DNA of 5,708 nucleotides from the NCBI GenBank assembly GCA_900553165.1, contig USCN01000096.1, positions 1-5,708 on the forward strand, read 5' to 3'. Under the pieces are notes generated by a model. That model saw only the letters and a program-made list of their open reading frames with translations, made no database searches and had not been told where the DNA came from. Of this stretch, positions 5,129 to 5,708 are shown in pieces (position 1 is the stretch's first letter; the number at the start of each line of letters is the position of its first letter). The stretch comes from an uncultured Collinsella sp. (lineage in GTDB: Bacteria > Actinomycetota > Coriobacteriia > Coriobacteriales > Coriobacteriaceae). The position numbers and the translations under genes are program-made.

Positions 5129-5708
5129 ATGACGGCCACACCGTGGGGATTCCGGGACATATTGCCCGAGGAGGCTCAGGCGCGCGAGGAGATCGCATGT
5201 ACGGTGAAGGGCTGCTTTAGGGAGCATCATTACCTGCCGGTCGAGACGCCACTGCTCGAGGACAAGGGCTCACTCGAGGAAGGCGGCCGCATCGCGGACA
5301 CGCCGTTCAAGCTTTTTGATGACAACGGTCGCCTGCTGGTGGTCCGTCCCGACAACACGCTGCCGATCGTTCGCCTGGTTTCGACTCGCATGCGCGCGGC
5401 CGATCTGCCGCTGCGCCTGCGCTATGAGGCGCCGGTGGTCCGCGAGTGTCAGCGCAATGCCGGTGGCTCGCGTCAGTTTACGCAGCTGGGCTTTGAGCTT
5501 ATCGGTGCGGGCGATACCACGGGCGATGTCGAGATCGTCTCGCTGGTGGCCGAGGCCGTGCGCAAGCTGGCACTGCCCGATGCGCGCATTATCGCAGGTA
5601 GCGTGCGTCCGTTTAAGGAGCTGCTCGCGGCCTGTGGGGATCGCGAACTGGCTGCCGAGGCATTGCGTTGCGTGCACGCCAACGACTTTGTGGGCCTCGA
5701 TGCCCGTG
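5129..5708 (+). CDS. hisZ: ATP phosphoribosyltransferase regulatory subunit HisZ (3' partial)
   Basis: HisZ is a catalytically inactive relative of histidyl-tRNA synthetase. It joins short-form HisG to form the first enzyme of histidine biosynthesis and is needed for activity and histidine feedback. The ATG at 5129 follows a strong GAGGAGG (5114-5120) with an 8-base spacer. The frame stays open to the window end, giving 193 residues of an expected roughly 350-400. The class II synthetase-like fold is shown by PWGFRDILPEEA (5-16), VETPLLE (38-44), RPDNTLPIVRLV (73-84), YEAPVVREC (99-107) and RQFTQLGFELIG (115-126). The Q-F-T-Q-L-G-F-E-L-I-G form, and the absence of the synthetase-type FRYERPQKGR pattern, favour HisZ over HisS. 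A hisG gene would be expected just downstream; seeing hisS-like motifs or no hisG there would reopen the choice. The gene looks unrelated to the sugar locus before it. Confidence 0.85.
   Translation, partial: MTATPWGFRDILPEEAQAREEIACTVKGCFREHHYLPVETPLLEDKGSLEEGGRIADTPFKLFDDNGRLLVVRPDNTLPIVRLVSTRMRAADLPLRLRYEAPVVRECQRNAGGSRQFTQLGFELIGAGDTTGDVEIVSLVAEAVRKLALPDARIIAGSVRPFKELLAACGDRELAAEALRCVHANDFVGLDAR

Noticed and set aside
1..5708. CRISPR array, tRNA or rRNA genes, insertion sequence, prophage or defence genes
   Set aside because: No regularly spaced repeats, no tRNA-like cloverleaf that I could see, and no transposase, integrase or defence domain. Nearly all sequence is accounted for by metabolic and transport genes.

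Overview
The window is about 60% GC, with compact genes all on the + strand, strong Shine-Dalgarno sequences and marked C/G-ending codon bias in some genes. Together with the gene content this suggests a gut actinobacterium of the Coriobacteriia, most likely Collinsella or a relative. That placement is inference from style and content, not from a marker gene.

Layout. (1) 2-1511: the 3' end of a mannose/sorbose-family PTS operon, with the EIIC membrane subunit (5' end cut off by the window) overlapping a complete EIID. The EIIA and EIIB parts should lie upstream. (2) 1546-1585: a strong hairpin with a short T tract. It ends only a few bases before the ribosome binding site of a 12-helix MFS transporter (1603-2817). 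(3) 2818-2987: a regulatory gap with a perfect 12-bp inverted repeat, a third related site, and a promoter with a consensus TATAAT. (4) 2988-4049: a double-SIS protein resembling the fructoselysine-6-phosphate deglycases (FrlB/GfrF/FraB group). (5) 4074-4104: a GC-rich hairpin. (6) 4123-4959: a TIM-barrel epimerase resembling FrlC (fructoselysine/psicoselysine 3-epimerase). (7) 4960-5128: a gap with a 12-bp hairpin. (8) 5129 to the end: the start of hisZ, the regulatory subunit of ATP phosphoribosyltransferase, which looks like the start of an unrelated histidine biosynthesis unit.

How it may work. The most economical reading is an Amadori-product (fructosamine, for example fructoselysine) catabolic locus. 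The PTS would import and 6-phosphorylate the glycated amine, and the SIS deglycase would split the phosphosugar into hexose 6-phosphate and free amine. The epimerase would bring the C3 epimer into the same route. PTS uptake would explain why no FrlD-type kinase lies between the deglycase and epimerase genes. The combination mixes the PTS-plus-deglycase plan of the gfr locus with the deglycase-plus-epimerase plan of the frl locus. The substrate, and the link between the PTS operon and the deglycase, are inferred from adjacency and family resemblance only.
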